A stretch of 43,190 nucleotides of DNA from CAZFMJ01 sp964520045 (GTDB lineage Bacteria > Elusimicrobiota > Elusimicrobia > Elusimicrobiales > CAZFMJ01). Position numbers and translations under genes: made by a program. The stretch is from positions 1 through 43,190 of the forward strand of contig CAZFMJ010000020.1 of the NCBI GenBank assembly GCA_964520045.1, in the 5' to 3' direction. Each line of letters begins with the position of its first letter. Position 1 is the first letter of the stretch. The notes under the pieces are model-generated. The model was not told where the DNA came from. It was given only the letters and a program-made list of their open reading frames with translations, and searched no databases. Below, one piece after another: positions 7,899 to 15,199 of the stretch.

Positions 7899-8162
7899 TT
7901 ACGGTATTGATTCCATTACCCTCTTCAGGGATTCTTCGGATTTTCCGATTATTTCAACTGTTTTTTCCCTGCCCTTGGCTCCGCGGATTATGTTTACAGT
8001 CTTGGCAGTCACGTCAAAAAACTCCGCCAGATAGTTCCTGAGGATGTTGTTCGCCTTTTCATCCAGTGAAGGAGTGCTGACTTTTACACGCAGTACGCTT
8101 CCGATGCGGCTTACTACTTCATTTTCAGTGCAGCTCGGGATTACGCGGACTTTCACAATCAT
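7899..8162 (-). CDS. DUF167 (YggU-family) protein
   Basis: An 87-residue protein of the DUF167/YggU family, function unknown. It shows the family order: an N-terminal MIVKVRVIPSCTENEVV strand, LRVKVSTPSLDEKANNILRNYLAEFF in the middle (family 'APPVDGKANEAL' region) and VNIIRGAKGREKTVEI near the C-terminus. A good ribosome site (GGAGG) lies seven bases upstream of the ATG. It follows yggS by 49 bases on the same strand; yggS and yggU neighbours are common in bacteria, which supports the call. Confidence 0.9.
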   Translation of the reverse strand: MIVKVRVIPSCTENEVVSRIGSVLRVKVSTPSLDEKANNILRNYLAEFFDVTAKTVNIIRGAKGREKTVEIIGKSEESLKRVMESIP

Positions 8163-8211
8163 GTTAGCCTCCGTTTCAGTTGTTTTCAGTGATATTATCC
8201 CCTGCCGGCAT

Positions 8212-8919
8212 TTATTGGAAAATAAGGCTTCCTATTCTTGGAAGATTGGAGCCTTCTTCAACGGCGGTTTCGAAATCGCCGCTCATCCCAAGCGAAAGAT
8301 AATATTTCTCTTTGCAGGTGTCTGGAAAATCCCTGTCAAAAATTCGTTTAACCTGCCTGAATACCGGACGTAAGTCTTCGGGATCTGCGCTCACCGGCGC
8401 AATTCCCATGTATCCTCTGGGCGAAAGATTTTGAAGCTTTTTTATCTCCGCCAGCAGAACCGGCGCCTCTTCCAATCCCGTTCCATTTTGAGCGGCGCCG
8501 GCTGAAAGTTTAAGCTGTATGAGAACCGGAATGGTTTTAGCCAGTTCCGCCGCCCGCCTGTCAAGCGCCCGCGCCGTACGCAGGCTGTCTATCGAATCCA
8601 CCCAGTCAAAGATTTCAGCCGCTTTTCCGGCTTTATTGCTTTGAAGATGGCCTATCATATGCCGGGCGGGTTTTCCGGCGGGCGTTGAAAATTCCGGCAG
8701 TAAAAATTTTTTTACGGCGTCCTGAACCCTGCTTTCGCCCATATGCGCCAGCGCGTTTTTTTCCAAAAGCGCCGCGACATCCTCATCGGCCGCGTATTTG
8801 GTCACCGCAACCAGTTCCACGGAGTCCGGATCCCTGCCGGCGCGCTCCGCGGCTTTTTTGATGCGGGTTTTTACGCTTTCCAGATTTTCAAAGAGTTTCC
8901 AGAGCCTTGCTGTTTCCAC
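8212..8919 (-). CDS. yggS: YggS-family pyridoxal-phosphate homeostasis protein
   Basis: About 235 residues of the YggS/PROSC fold-type III PLP-binding family, which maintains cellular PLP balance. The PLP lysine is in ELVAVTKYA; other features are HMIGHLQSNKAGKAAEIFDWVDSIDS, QLKLSAGAAQNGTGL and the C-terminal YYLSLGMSGDFETAVEEGSNLPRIGS phosphate-binding block. The longest frame starts at a TTG (8955) that is itself the -35 box. I place the start at GTG 8919, seven bases from a perfect TATAAT, giving a leaderless mRNA. A usual YggS begins near this point. It forms a likely operon with the DUF167 gene. Confidence 0.9.
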   Translation of the reverse strand: METARLWKLFENLESVKTRIKKAAERAGRDPDSVELVAVTKYAADEDVAALLEKNALAHMGESRVQDAVKKFLLPEFSTPAGKPARHMIGHLQSNKAGKAAEIFDWVDSIDSLRTARALDRRAAELAKTIPVLIQLKLSAGAAQNGTGLEEAPVLLAEIKKLQNLSPRGYMGIAPVSADPEDLRPVFRQVKRIFDRDFPDTCKEKYYLSLGMSGDFETAVEEGSNLPRIGSLIFQ

Positions 8920-8926
8920 TTGACAT

Positions 8927-8955
8927 ATTATATCAAAAAATGGTTTAAGCCGCAA
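8927..8955 (-). promoter_or_regulatory. Sigma-70 promoter of yggS, leaderless arrangement
   Basis: On the minus strand TTGCGG (8955-8950) and TATAAT (8932-8927) are 17 bases apart. The proposed GTG start at 8919 follows seven bases after the -10 box. This excludes the upstream TTG as start codon because it would not be transcribed. Confidence 0.7.
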
Positions 8956-8979
8956 TTTTTATTTTATACCCAAATTAAG

Positions 8980-8985
8980 TAGAAT
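8980..8985 (+). promoter_or_regulatory. Possible -10 box of the MFS gene
   Basis: TAGAAT lies nine bases before the GTG start at 8995. No convincing -35 box is seen 16-18 bases upstream. The region is shared with the divergent yggS promoter. Confidence 0.4.
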
Positions 8986-8994
8986 AGGTGAATT

Positions 8995-10227
8995 GTGAAA
9001 TTCTCCTATAGCAGAAGTTTCTGGGTTTTAGCCGCATGCGAGGCCGTTCTGGCGGCCGGCTATGCGCTTTCAATGCCTTTTCTGGCGGTTTATTTAAGCG
9101 TTAAAAAGGGTCTCCCCCCCGCCATGGTCGGGATGTTCCTTTCCTTTTCCGTGCTTTTGACTTCGGCGGCGATGGCCATAGCCGGAGAATGGTCCGATAT
9201 GGCGGGCAGGAAAAAGGTGATGATGTTTTCGCTCTTCAGCCGCGCCGTTCTCATAGGCCTTATGGCGCTGGTTGTAGCCGGAGACAAAAGCTGGGTGTGG
9301 CTGATAATGCTTCATATAATCGGCGGATTTGCCGGAGTGATGTTCAATCCGGCGGCTCACGGCTGGATAGCCGATACCGTGGGGCATACGGGCAGAATGC
9401 AGGCTTACGGTTTCCTCAGGATAGGCATAAATTTCGGATGGGCGGTGGGGCCCGCCATGGGAGGATTTCTTGCTCTTAAATCATATCCTTTGATGTTTTC
9501 GGTTACGTCGGGCGCGTATTTCGCCGCCCTGCTGTTTATTTTTGTCTGGGTTAAGGATTCCCAATCCCGCAGACATGAAGAGAGCATGAGCCTTAAAAAA
9601 ATGAGTTCCTGTCTTGCGGATAAGCGGTTTTTAAGGTTTTGCCGGTCCGTAGTGATGATTGCCTCTGTTATGAGCCAGCTGGTGGTTTCATTGTCGCTTT
9701 ACGCGGTGGGATATCTGGGGCTTGACGCGAATATGGTGGGCATTCTTTTTTCGATAAACGGGATAGTGGTCGTTCTTTTTCAATACGGAATAGGAAAATT
9801 CCTTTCAAAATTCAGGATAACGCTCGGCATAGCGCTCGGATGCCTTTGTTATTGCGCAGGCTATTCGACTGTGGGATTTTCAAACGGTTTTTGGGCGGCG
9901 GCGGCCGGCGTTTTTATCCTATCGCTGGGAGAAGCCGCTGTCGCTCCGGGAATGCATGCCCTCGCCGCCAATCTTGCGCCCAAGGGATGCAAGGGCAGAT
10001 ACCTGGGGGTTCAGGGGGTGTCCCAGCAGATAGGTTCGTCTTTGGGCATACTGCTCGGAACCGCCGGAATTCAGTTTTTAAGCCCTATTTGGCGGCCGGC
10101 TCCGTGGTGCTGCGCCGGGGTTATGGCCGTAGCCGCGGCCGTTGGGTTTATGAAGTTAGGCAAATCCATAGATATAAGCGAAGACGGGGTTTGGAAAGAG
10201 GACGCCTCCGACATAAAAGAATTATAA
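8995..10227 (+). CDS. Major facilitator superfamily transporter (DHA1-like)
   Basis: A 410-residue polytopic inner-membrane carrier with about 12 hydrophobic segments in two halves. The MFS loop 2-3 signature reads GEWSDMAGRKKVM (about residues 63-75). The segment GWAVGPAMGGFLA in helix 5 resembles the drug/H+ antiporter motif C pattern (Gly/Pro-rich), which suggests an efflux role without defining the substrate. The second half has VMSQLVVSLSLYAVGYLGLDANMVG and GKCKGRYLG-like loop KGCKGRYLGVQG. The start is GTG with AGGTGA a few bases upstream. It is divergent from yggS and convergent with groEL, with a shared terminator downstream. Confidence 0.88.
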   Translation: MKFSYSRSFWVLAACEAVLAAGYALSMPFLAVYLSVKKGLPPAMVGMFLSFSVLLTSAAMAIAGEWSDMAGRKKVMMFSLFSRAVLIGLMALVVAGDKSWVWLIMLHIIGGFAGVMFNPAAHGWIADTVGHTGRMQAYGFLRIGINFGWAVGPAMGGFLALKSYPLMFSVTSGAYFAALLFIFVWVKDSQSRRHEESMSLKKMSSCLADKRFLRFCRSVVMIASVMSQLVVSLSLYAVGYLGLDANMVGILFSINGIVVVLFQYGIGKFLSKFRITLGIALGCLCYCAGYSTVGFSNGFWAAAAGVFILSLGEAAVAPGMHALAANLAPKGCKGRYLGVQGVSQQIGSSLGILLGTAGIQFLSPIWRPAPWCCAGVMAVAAAVGFMKLGKSIDISEDGVWKEDASDIKEL

Positions 10228-10240
10228 CGGCCGAGCAGGA

Positions 10241-10310
10241 AGAAATCAGAGGGCAGAATACAGAAGATAGGATTCAGAAGTCAGAAATCAGAATACGGAA
10301 ATAGGAAGTC
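10241..10310 (+). repeat. Degenerate tandem heptamer array (AGAANNC type)
   Basis: Ten uninterrupted 7-bp units run in phase: AGAAATC, AGAGGGC, AGAATAC, AGAAGAT, AGGATTC, AGAAGTC, AGAAATC, AGAATAC, GGAAATA and GGAAGTC. The array lies between the MFS stop and the terminator, in a convergent gene gap. It is the longest and clearest of the heptamer arrays in the window. Confidence 0.85.
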
Positions 10311-10314
10311 GGGG

Positions 10315-10358
10315 AAAAAAACACCCCCGCGCCGTTTGGAGCGCGGGGGTGTTTTTTT
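10315..10358. terminator. Bidirectional Rho-independent terminator
   Basis: A perfect stem ACACCCCCGCGC/GCGCGGGGGTGT closes an eight-base loop and is flanked by seven A on the left and seven T on the right. It serves both the MFS gene and the convergent groES-groEL operon. Confidence 0.93.
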
Positions 10359-10403
10359 AATTATAATCTTGCGTACAACTTATTGCTTACCGCTTAGCGC
10401 TTC

Positions 10404-12035
10404 TTAATACATGTCGCCGCCGTGAGGCATGGCCGGCATTTTGTCTTTCTTTTCAGGCATGTCGGCCACGAGGGCTTCCGTTGTGAGAAGCACGCTCGCT
10501 ATTGACGCCGCATTCTGAAGGGCGGTGCGGGTGACCTTTGCCGGGTCGATAACTCCGGCCTTCATAAGGTCGGTATATTCTCCGGTTTCCGCGTTAAGCC
10601 CCCATGTGTCCTTGCCTTCTTTCGTATATTTCTTTACTTCTTCCACGACAATGGAGCCGTCCATTCCGGCATTTACGGCGATTTGCCTTAAAGGCTCATA
10701 CATCGCTTTGCGTATGATATTTATGCCGGTCTGCTCGTCGGTGTTGTCCGACTTTACTTTGTCCAATACTCTGGAAGCGCGGATTAAAGCCACTCCTCCG
10801 CCGGTGACTATGCCTTCCTGAACGCCGGCTTTTGTGGCGTTTTTGGCGTCTTCCACTTTGGATTTTTTCGCTTTCATTTCGGTTTCAGTGGCGGCGCCTA
10901 CGCTTATTACGGCCACTCCGCCTGAAAGTTTCGCGAGCCGTTCCTCAAGCTTTTCCTTGTCGTAATCAGATGTTGTTTCCTCTATCTGTTTGCGTATCTG
11001 GGAAGTGCGCTTGTTGATCTCGCTCTTGTCGCCGGCTCCGTCGACTATGGTGGTGTTTTCCTTGTCGATGACCACCCGTTTTGCCTTGCCGAGCATGTCT
11101 ACCGTGGCTTTATCGAGCTTCATGCCGCGCTCTTCGCTTATAACCTCGCCGCCCGTAAGAGTGGCGATATCCTGCAGAAGTTCCTTCCTTCTGTCTCCGA
11201 ATCCCGGCGCTTTAACCGCGCAGCCTTTTAAGGTCCCGCGCAGTTTGTTGACTACCAGCGTGGCGAGGGCTTCGCCTTCGAGATCTTCGGATATTATGAG
11301 GAACTGCTTTCCGGTCTGGATGATTTTCTCAAGCAGGGGAAGCATGTCGCTCATCGCCGAGATTTTTTTATCGGTGATTATGACTAAAGCGTCCTCAAGC
11401 ACGCATTCCATTCTTTCCGGGTCGGTCACAAAATAAGGCGAGACGTAGCCGCGGTCAAACTGCATGCCTTCCACGACCTCAAGGGCCGTGTCGGCAGATT
11501 TGCCTTCTTCTACGGTTATTACGCCTTCGTGTCCGACCTTTTCCATCGCCTGAGCTATCAGATCGCCTATGATTTTATCATTGGCTGAAATGGTGGCTAT
11601 CTGGGCCTTTTCTTCTTTTGTCTTGACCGGCTTCGACATCTTCTTGAGTTCTTCGGTAACCGCTTCCACCGCTTTGTCGATGCCGCGCTTTATGTGAACC
11701 GGGTTTGCGCCTGAAGTGATGTTTTTTATCCCCTCATTATATATGGCCTGCGCAAGCACCGTGGCCGTGGTGGTTCCGTCTCCGGCTATGTCGTTTGTTT
11801 TTGAAGCCACTTCCCGCACAAGCTGGGCGCCCATGTCTTCAAACGGATCTTCAAGCTCGATTTCCTTCGCGATCGTTACGCCGTCGTCGATGATCGTGGG
11901 GGAGCCGAACTTCTTGCTTAATACCACGCTGCGTCCCTTGGGACCGAGTGTGACTTTTACCACATTGGCCATCTTGTCCACTCCGGTCTTAAGGCGGAGA
12001 CGCGCGTCTTCTGAATATACAATCTGCTTTGCCAT
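10404..12035 (-). CDS. groL: Chaperonin GroEL (HSP60)
   Basis: A 543-residue 60-kDa chaperonin that folds proteins in an ATP-driven double-ring chamber capped by GroES. Family features are VTLGPKGRSVVL, the ATP-site AGDGTTTATVLAQAI (about residues 85-99), EDLEGEALATLVVNKLRG, the KAPGFGDRRKE region and VTGGGVALIRA. The C-terminus is short and ends MPAMPHGGDMY, one Gly-Met-type tail. GGAGG lies nine bases before the ATG. It follows groES by 42 bases in the usual order and is under the CIRCE-controlled promoter upstream of groES. Full length, with no oddities. Confidence 0.98.
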   Translation of the reverse strand: MAKQIVYSEDARLRLKTGVDKMANVVKVTLGPKGRSVVLSKKFGSPTIIDDGVTIAKEIELEDPFEDMGAQLVREVASKTNDIAGDGTTTATVLAQAIYNEGIKNITSGANPVHIKRGIDKAVEAVTEELKKMSKPVKTKEEKAQIATISANDKIIGDLIAQAMEKVGHEGVITVEEGKSADTALEVVEGMQFDRGYVSPYFVTDPERMECVLEDALVIITDKKISAMSDMLPLLEKIIQTGKQFLIISEDLEGEALATLVVNKLRGTLKGCAVKAPGFGDRRKELLQDIATLTGGEVISEERGMKLDKATVDMLGKAKRVVIDKENTTIVDGAGDKSEINKRTSQIRKQIEETTSDYDKEKLEERLAKLSGGVAVISVGAATETEMKAKKSKVEDAKNATKAGVQEGIVTGGGVALIRASRVLDKVKSDNTDEQTGINIIRKAMYEPLRQIAVNAGMDGSIVVEEVKKYTKEGKDTWGLNAETGEYTDLMKAGVIDPAKVTRTALQNAASIASVLLTTEALVADMPEKKDKMPAMPHGGDMY

Positions 12036-12077
12036 TGTTTGTTCCTCCGTTTAGGTTAATCCGGTTATTTTTTTATT

Positions 12078-12389
12078 TTATTTGAGTATGCCAAAAATAT
12101 CATCCTGATGCATGATGATGTATTCCTGGTCGTCGATCTTTATTTCGTTGCCGGTATATTTTCCGTAAAGAATTCTGTCCCCTACTTTTACTTCCATGGG
12201 AAGAATCTTTCCGTCTTCGGTGGTTTTCCCCTTGCCTGCGGAGACAATTTCTCCTTCCTGGGGCTTTTCCTTTACGGTGTCGGGAATTATGATGCCGCCC
12301 TTTTTAACTTCTTTCGGTTCGGTGGGCTTCACTAAAACCCTGTCGCCTAAAGGCTGTATTTTTACGCGTGTAAGCGTTGCTTCTGCCAT
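12078..12389 (-). CDS. groS: Co-chaperonin GroES (HSP10)
   Basis: A 103-residue co-chaperonin that caps the GroEL ring. It contains IQPLGDRVLVKPTEPKEVKKGGIIIPDT (the mobile-loop region), KEKPQEGEIVSAGKG and VGDRILYGKYTGNEIKIDDQEYIIMHQDDIFGIL. I choose the ATG at 12389 because AGGAGG lies just upstream and GroES proteins normally begin close to this point; an upstream in-frame start would place the N-terminus inside the 5' leader hairpin. It is first in the groES-groEL operon and controlled by a perfect promoter plus CIRCE. Confidence 0.97.
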   Translation of the reverse strand: MAEATLTRVKIQPLGDRVLVKPTEPKEVKKGGIIIPDTVKEKPQEGEIVSAGKGKTTEDGKILPMEVKVGDRILYGKYTGNEIKIDDQEYIIMHQDDIFGILK

Positions 12390-12414
12390 AGGTATCCTCC
12401 TGTTTGAGTTATTC

Positions 12415-12445
12415 GGTTGGAGACTCAGTGCTGGCACTCCCAACC
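12415..12445 (-). promoter_or_regulatory. Stem-loop in the groES 5' leader
   Basis: On the transcript, GGTTGG pairs with CCAACC as outer stem and AGTGC with GCACT as inner stem. The hairpin lies between the transcription start and the ribosome site, which stays free. It may stabilise the mRNA or tune translation. Its inner arms resemble CIRCE half-sites but in reversed order, so I do not call it an operator. Confidence 0.5.
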
Positions 12446-12456
12446 TTCAATTGCTA

Positions 12457-12485
12457 ATTATACAACAAGCGGCAAAAAGTGTCAA
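12457..12485 (-). promoter_or_regulatory. Consensus sigma-70 promoter of groES-groEL
   Basis: On the minus strand, TTGACA (12485-12480) and TATAAT (12462-12457) are separated by exactly 17 bases. Both hexamers are perfect consensus. The predicted start leaves a leader of about 60 bases before the groES ATG. Confidence 0.93.
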
Positions 12486-12511
12486 TAGCAATCTTACGGT
12501 CCGAGTGCTAA
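12485..12511. promoter_or_regulatory. CIRCE operator (HrcA binding site)
   Basis: The element is ATAGCAATC, nine bases, GAGTGCTAA, matching the CIRCE pattern TTAGCACTC-N9-GAGTGCTAA with one perfect arm and two mismatches in the other. It abuts the -35 box of the groES promoter, so HrcA bound here would hinder RNA polymerase. It also lies upstream of the divergent nuclease-like gene at 12581, which it could influence. Confidence 0.88.
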
Positions 12512-12580
12512 TTTTCAAAATTATAAAAAAAGCATTACCTGCTTTGTATAAGGTATACTGTGCATGAGCATTAACCCGAC

Positions 12581-13093
12581 ATGACTCAAGTAGAAATAAA
12601 ACCATTTCCAACCTATATCCCGAGGCATAATTTTCCGGCTAAATTCACAGCGCAAAGCCGCGAGGATAGCTTTGTTAACGCTTTTCGTCAACTTTACCTT
12701 TCCCGCCAAAAAAGGCGGGGAATTCATGGTAAAGAATTTTCTTTAGCTGGGTTTGGGGTTGCTGATTTTATCCATGCGCAGCTTGACAATGAGGCCGGGA
12801 AAGTAGGGCATATTACTGCTTTTGAAATGAAATTAACAGGCTGGAAAAGGGCAGTGAGCCAGGCATACAGATATACTTACTTCGCCAACAGAGCGATAGT
12901 GGTCGTCCCTCCTAAACAAGCTAAGGGCATTCAAGCGAATCTGGATGTGTTAAGGAAACTTGGCATTGGAGTTTGGATTTTTGACAAGGATTTAATGAAA
13001 ATTCGTAAACTTATCACGCCTAAGAAAAGTAAAGCCAAACTCGCGTCCGCAAATGAGAAGGCGCGCTCGCTCATCGCGGCCTGCATTAAATAG
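12581..13093 (+). CDS. Putative PD-(D/E)XK nuclease-like protein of the defence-like island
   Basis: A 170-residue protein I do not recognise by name. A restriction-endonuclease-like core is suggested by Glu in QSREDSFVNAF (about residue 29), FGVADFIHAQL (Asp near 58), TAFEMKLTGWKRAVSQAYRY (E-x-K near 77-79, then a conserved-looking Gln-Tyr helix) and a following RAIVVVPP strand. The C-terminus is Lys-rich, as in DNA-binding tails. It is divergent from groES and its 3' end overlaps the convergent neighbouring gene by eight bases. It is AT-richer than groES. It could be the cleaving component of the island or an unrelated orphan. Confidence 0.6.
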   Translation: MTQVEIKPFPTYIPRHNFPAKFTAQSREDSFVNAFRQLYLSRQKRRGIHGKEFSLAGFGVADFIHAQLDNEAGKVGHITAFEMKLTGWKRAVSQAYRYTYFANRAIVVVPPKQAKGIQANLDVLRKLGIGVWIFDKDLMKIRKLITPKKSKAKLASANEKARSLIAACIK

Positions 13094-14288
13094 CAAGCCC
13101 TGCGCGCTTTGTAAATAAATAGACAGCCTCTTCCATCTCTTCTAAATGGTTTCCGCTGGTTTGCAGTTGGAACGGGGTTTTACTTATCGCGGCATAGGTG
13201 TTTCTAGCCCGCTGTATCGCCGTCAAATACTCGCGCAATCGGTCAGGGACGCTTTTCTTGAGAGCAAGGCTGTTTGTAATTGATTTCATGGCCTCCCATG
13301 TTTGCAATACCTCATGGCTGCTGTCCTGCGGCATTGAGGCATTGGCAACAGAGTAGTGATTATCCGTTGAAAACCCATTTAGTAATTGCGGCACCAAAAT
13401 TCTTAACTGGTCTAATTCGGGCACGGTTACACGGCCGAGGAGCGCATTGCTTAAGTATCTAACCAATGGCCTGCGGCCTCCGGCTGGCGGCTGAAATGAT
13501 GCCAGAGAGAAATTACGCAGATTGGCAAACCATCCCATGGCTCCGCCGTGTCCGCCTACAGATAGGAGCGCTGGCGATAAAATATCCGAATATCCGTTAA
13601 TAACCTTAAAGCCATTGAGTCCCAAAGAATAGTTGAGCATCATCCAACCGGCAATTGTATTGGAATTAAAAAATTCCTCGTCGGCATCCGGCCCCGAAGT
13701 TGAGATAAGGACATAAAAACCGTTCGGGGGCACGTCCAATGCCGTGATTTCGTTTAAAAATTCCTCAAATGCTGTCCGGTCTGACAATGCCTGATATGAA
13801 ACCGCCAAAGTGGTAAAAAGCGGGCGTTTGTCTTTCAATTTGGAATAAACCTCAGCGGCATTCCGTATGAAATTCTTGGAAATAACCGCTTCACGCGAAT
13901 CGAAAGAGCGTGATATCAAAATGTTGGGCGCTATGACCCCGCTAACTTTTAGCGTTTGCTGGAAACGCAGGGCTTTTTCAATGCATGTGATAGCGTTATT
14001 CTCTCTTTCTAACACGCTTTTTTGCTGGCGCTTGAAATACTCCACATAATCGTCTTCCAAGTATCCCATTCGCCAATCTTCCTCGCCCGCGTATAACGCT
14101 GCATAGAATTGCGGGTCAAAATAACGCTCTTTTGACGGATAATTTTTTTCGTATTCATTAAGCTTGGCGATTAAAGAGTCCTTTCGTGTATGGCGTGGGC
14201 TATATATTACGCCATCAATAAAATTGTTTTGGAAGCCAAGTGTTACTTTTTCGCTTTCGCCGAATCCTTGTTGGGCGTAAAGTTTCAT
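13086..14288 (-). CDS. Uncharacterised protein coupled to a Ser/Thr kinase
   Basis: A 400-residue protein that I cannot assign. Hydrophobic strands alternate with helices throughout (GVIYSPRH, FYAALYAG, GVIAPNILISRSF, LFTTLAVSYQAL, NGFYVLIST, GFKVINGYSDIL), as in an alpha/beta barrel. Towards the centre is GGHGGAMGWFANLRNFSL, which looks like a conserved functional loop. There is no signal peptide or membrane span. The ATG at 14288 overlaps the kinase stop as ATGA, preceded by GAGG, which fixes this start over the longer frame. It is the last gene of the four-gene operon. Coupling to the kinase suggests it is the kinase's partner or substrate. Confidence 0.75.
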   Translation of the reverse strand: MKLYAQQGFGESEKVTLGFQNNFIDGVIYSPRHTRKDSLIAKLNEYEKNYPSKERYFDPQFYAALYAGEEDWRMGYLEDDYVEYFKRQQKSVLERENNAITCIEKALRFQQTLKVSGVIAPNILISRSFDSREAVISKNFIRNAAEVYSKLKDKRPLFTTLAVSYQALSDRTAFEEFLNEITALDVPPNGFYVLISTSGPDADEEFFNSNTIAGWMMLNYSLGLNGFKVINGYSDILSPALLSVGGHGGAMGWFANLRNFSLASFQPPAGGRRPLVRYLSNALLGRVTVPELDQLRILVPQLLNGFSTDNHYSVANASMPQDSSHEVLQTWEAMKSITNSLALKKSVPDRLREYLTAIQRARNTYAAISKTPFQLQTSGNHLEEMEEAVYLFTKRAGLAI

Positions 14289-15184
14289 ATCGTTCCTCCA
14301 GTTCGTTTCATGAGCATTTGTATATTTCCTGGGCGCAGCGCCGGCACTTTGTTGAGCATGGTGTCTATTAAGTCGCAAAAATCCTCTGACAAATCAGATC
14401 TAAATGTTTTCAATGATGGTGGAATGTCTTTGACAGCACGCGTCACCGTCATCATAGGGTCTTCAAAGTCTTTTGCCAGAGGATGCTTTTTTGCGGCATA
14501 CTCGTAAATGGTCAGGGCGGCTGTATATAAATCTGCACGATAATCCAGGTATTCGCGGAATGCTGGATTAGCCATTTCAGGAGCGAAATAACGGTATGTC
14601 GCGGGAATTCCACTATGAGTCAGCGGTGTATCTACACGCGAAAAAGCAATTCCTAAGTCTAGGAGTACAAATTGTCTGTAAGCAGAGGGTGTCTTGATTA
14701 TATTGCAAGGTTTGATATCCCGATGGATTATCCGATGTTCCCATAATTCTTTTATTGCCGTCAGAAGTGTGGCGGTAAGCGCCTTGAGTTCCGCCTCGGG
14801 TGGCAATGCATTTTTAGGGTTACGCAAAAGAATCCAGAGATTGTCGCCCTCAAGAAATTCTTCGGAATACGCAATAAATTCCTTCCCATCGATCTTGACA
14901 ATGGCCGGCTGAAGAGAGCCCAGTTTTACGATAGTCGGCGATTGGCATTTCCGGAGAATTTGGATTTCACGTTTAACGCGGGCAACCAGTTCATCTCGCT
15001 CAATAACAGCTTCATCGTCGGTGGACAGAGCCTCCGGAATCATAATGAGTTTCAATGCTTCAACAGTTTTATTGATCCGTGTACGATAAACACCCTTGAA
15101 GCCACCAGAGGCTATAAAACATAGTTCAGATATTTCAGGCAACGCGGTTTTTATTAAGTTTTCATTTGGTTTTTGAAATGCCAT
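14285..15184 (-). CDS. Hanks-type Ser/Thr protein kinase of the defence-like island
   Basis: A 299-residue soluble kinase with a complete domain: Gly-rich loop ASGGFKGVYR (about residues 28-37), Lys in EALKLIMIP, Glu in KREIQILRK, catalytic loop HRDIKPCN (about 159-166), metal-binding DLGIAF instead of DFG, FAPEM (APE motif) and DYRADLYTAALTIYEYA. It has no membrane anchor or sensor domain, unlike the two kinases at 23.7-29.3 kb, and is AT-richer. It starts 15 bases after the methyltransferase and its stop overlaps the next start. Kinases occur in some phage-defence loci (PglW in BREX/Pgl, Stk2), so a signalling or toxic role is plausible but not shown. Confidence 0.9.
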   Translation of the reverse strand: MAFQKPNENLIKTALPEISELCFIASGGFKGVYRTRINKTVEALKLIMIPEALSTDDEAVIERDELVARVKREIQILRKCQSPTIVKLGSLQPAIVKIDGKEFIAYSEEFLEGDNLWILLRNPKNALPPEAELKALTATLLTAIKELWEHRIIHRDIKPCNIIKTPSAYRQFVLLDLGIAFSRVDTPLTHSGIPATYRYFAPEMANPAFREYLDYRADLYTAALTIYEYAAKKHPLAKDFEDPMMTVTRAVKDIPPSLKTFRSDLSEDFCDLIDTMLNKVPALRPGNIQMLMKRTGGTI

Positions 15185-15199
15185 TGTTGTCTCCTAAAT

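Noticed and set aside
12427..12438. Second CIRCE element in the groES leader
   Set aside because: The half-sites AGTGC and GCACT are in the reverse order and only two bases apart; it fits an RNA hairpin better.
3879..14288. QueD plus the defence-like island as a Dpd 7-deazapurine DNA modification system
   Set aside because: QueD is 9 kb away in a housekeeping operon, and I see no TGT-like DpdA, FolE, QueC or QueE. The unknown 400-residue protein shows no clear TGT motifs.
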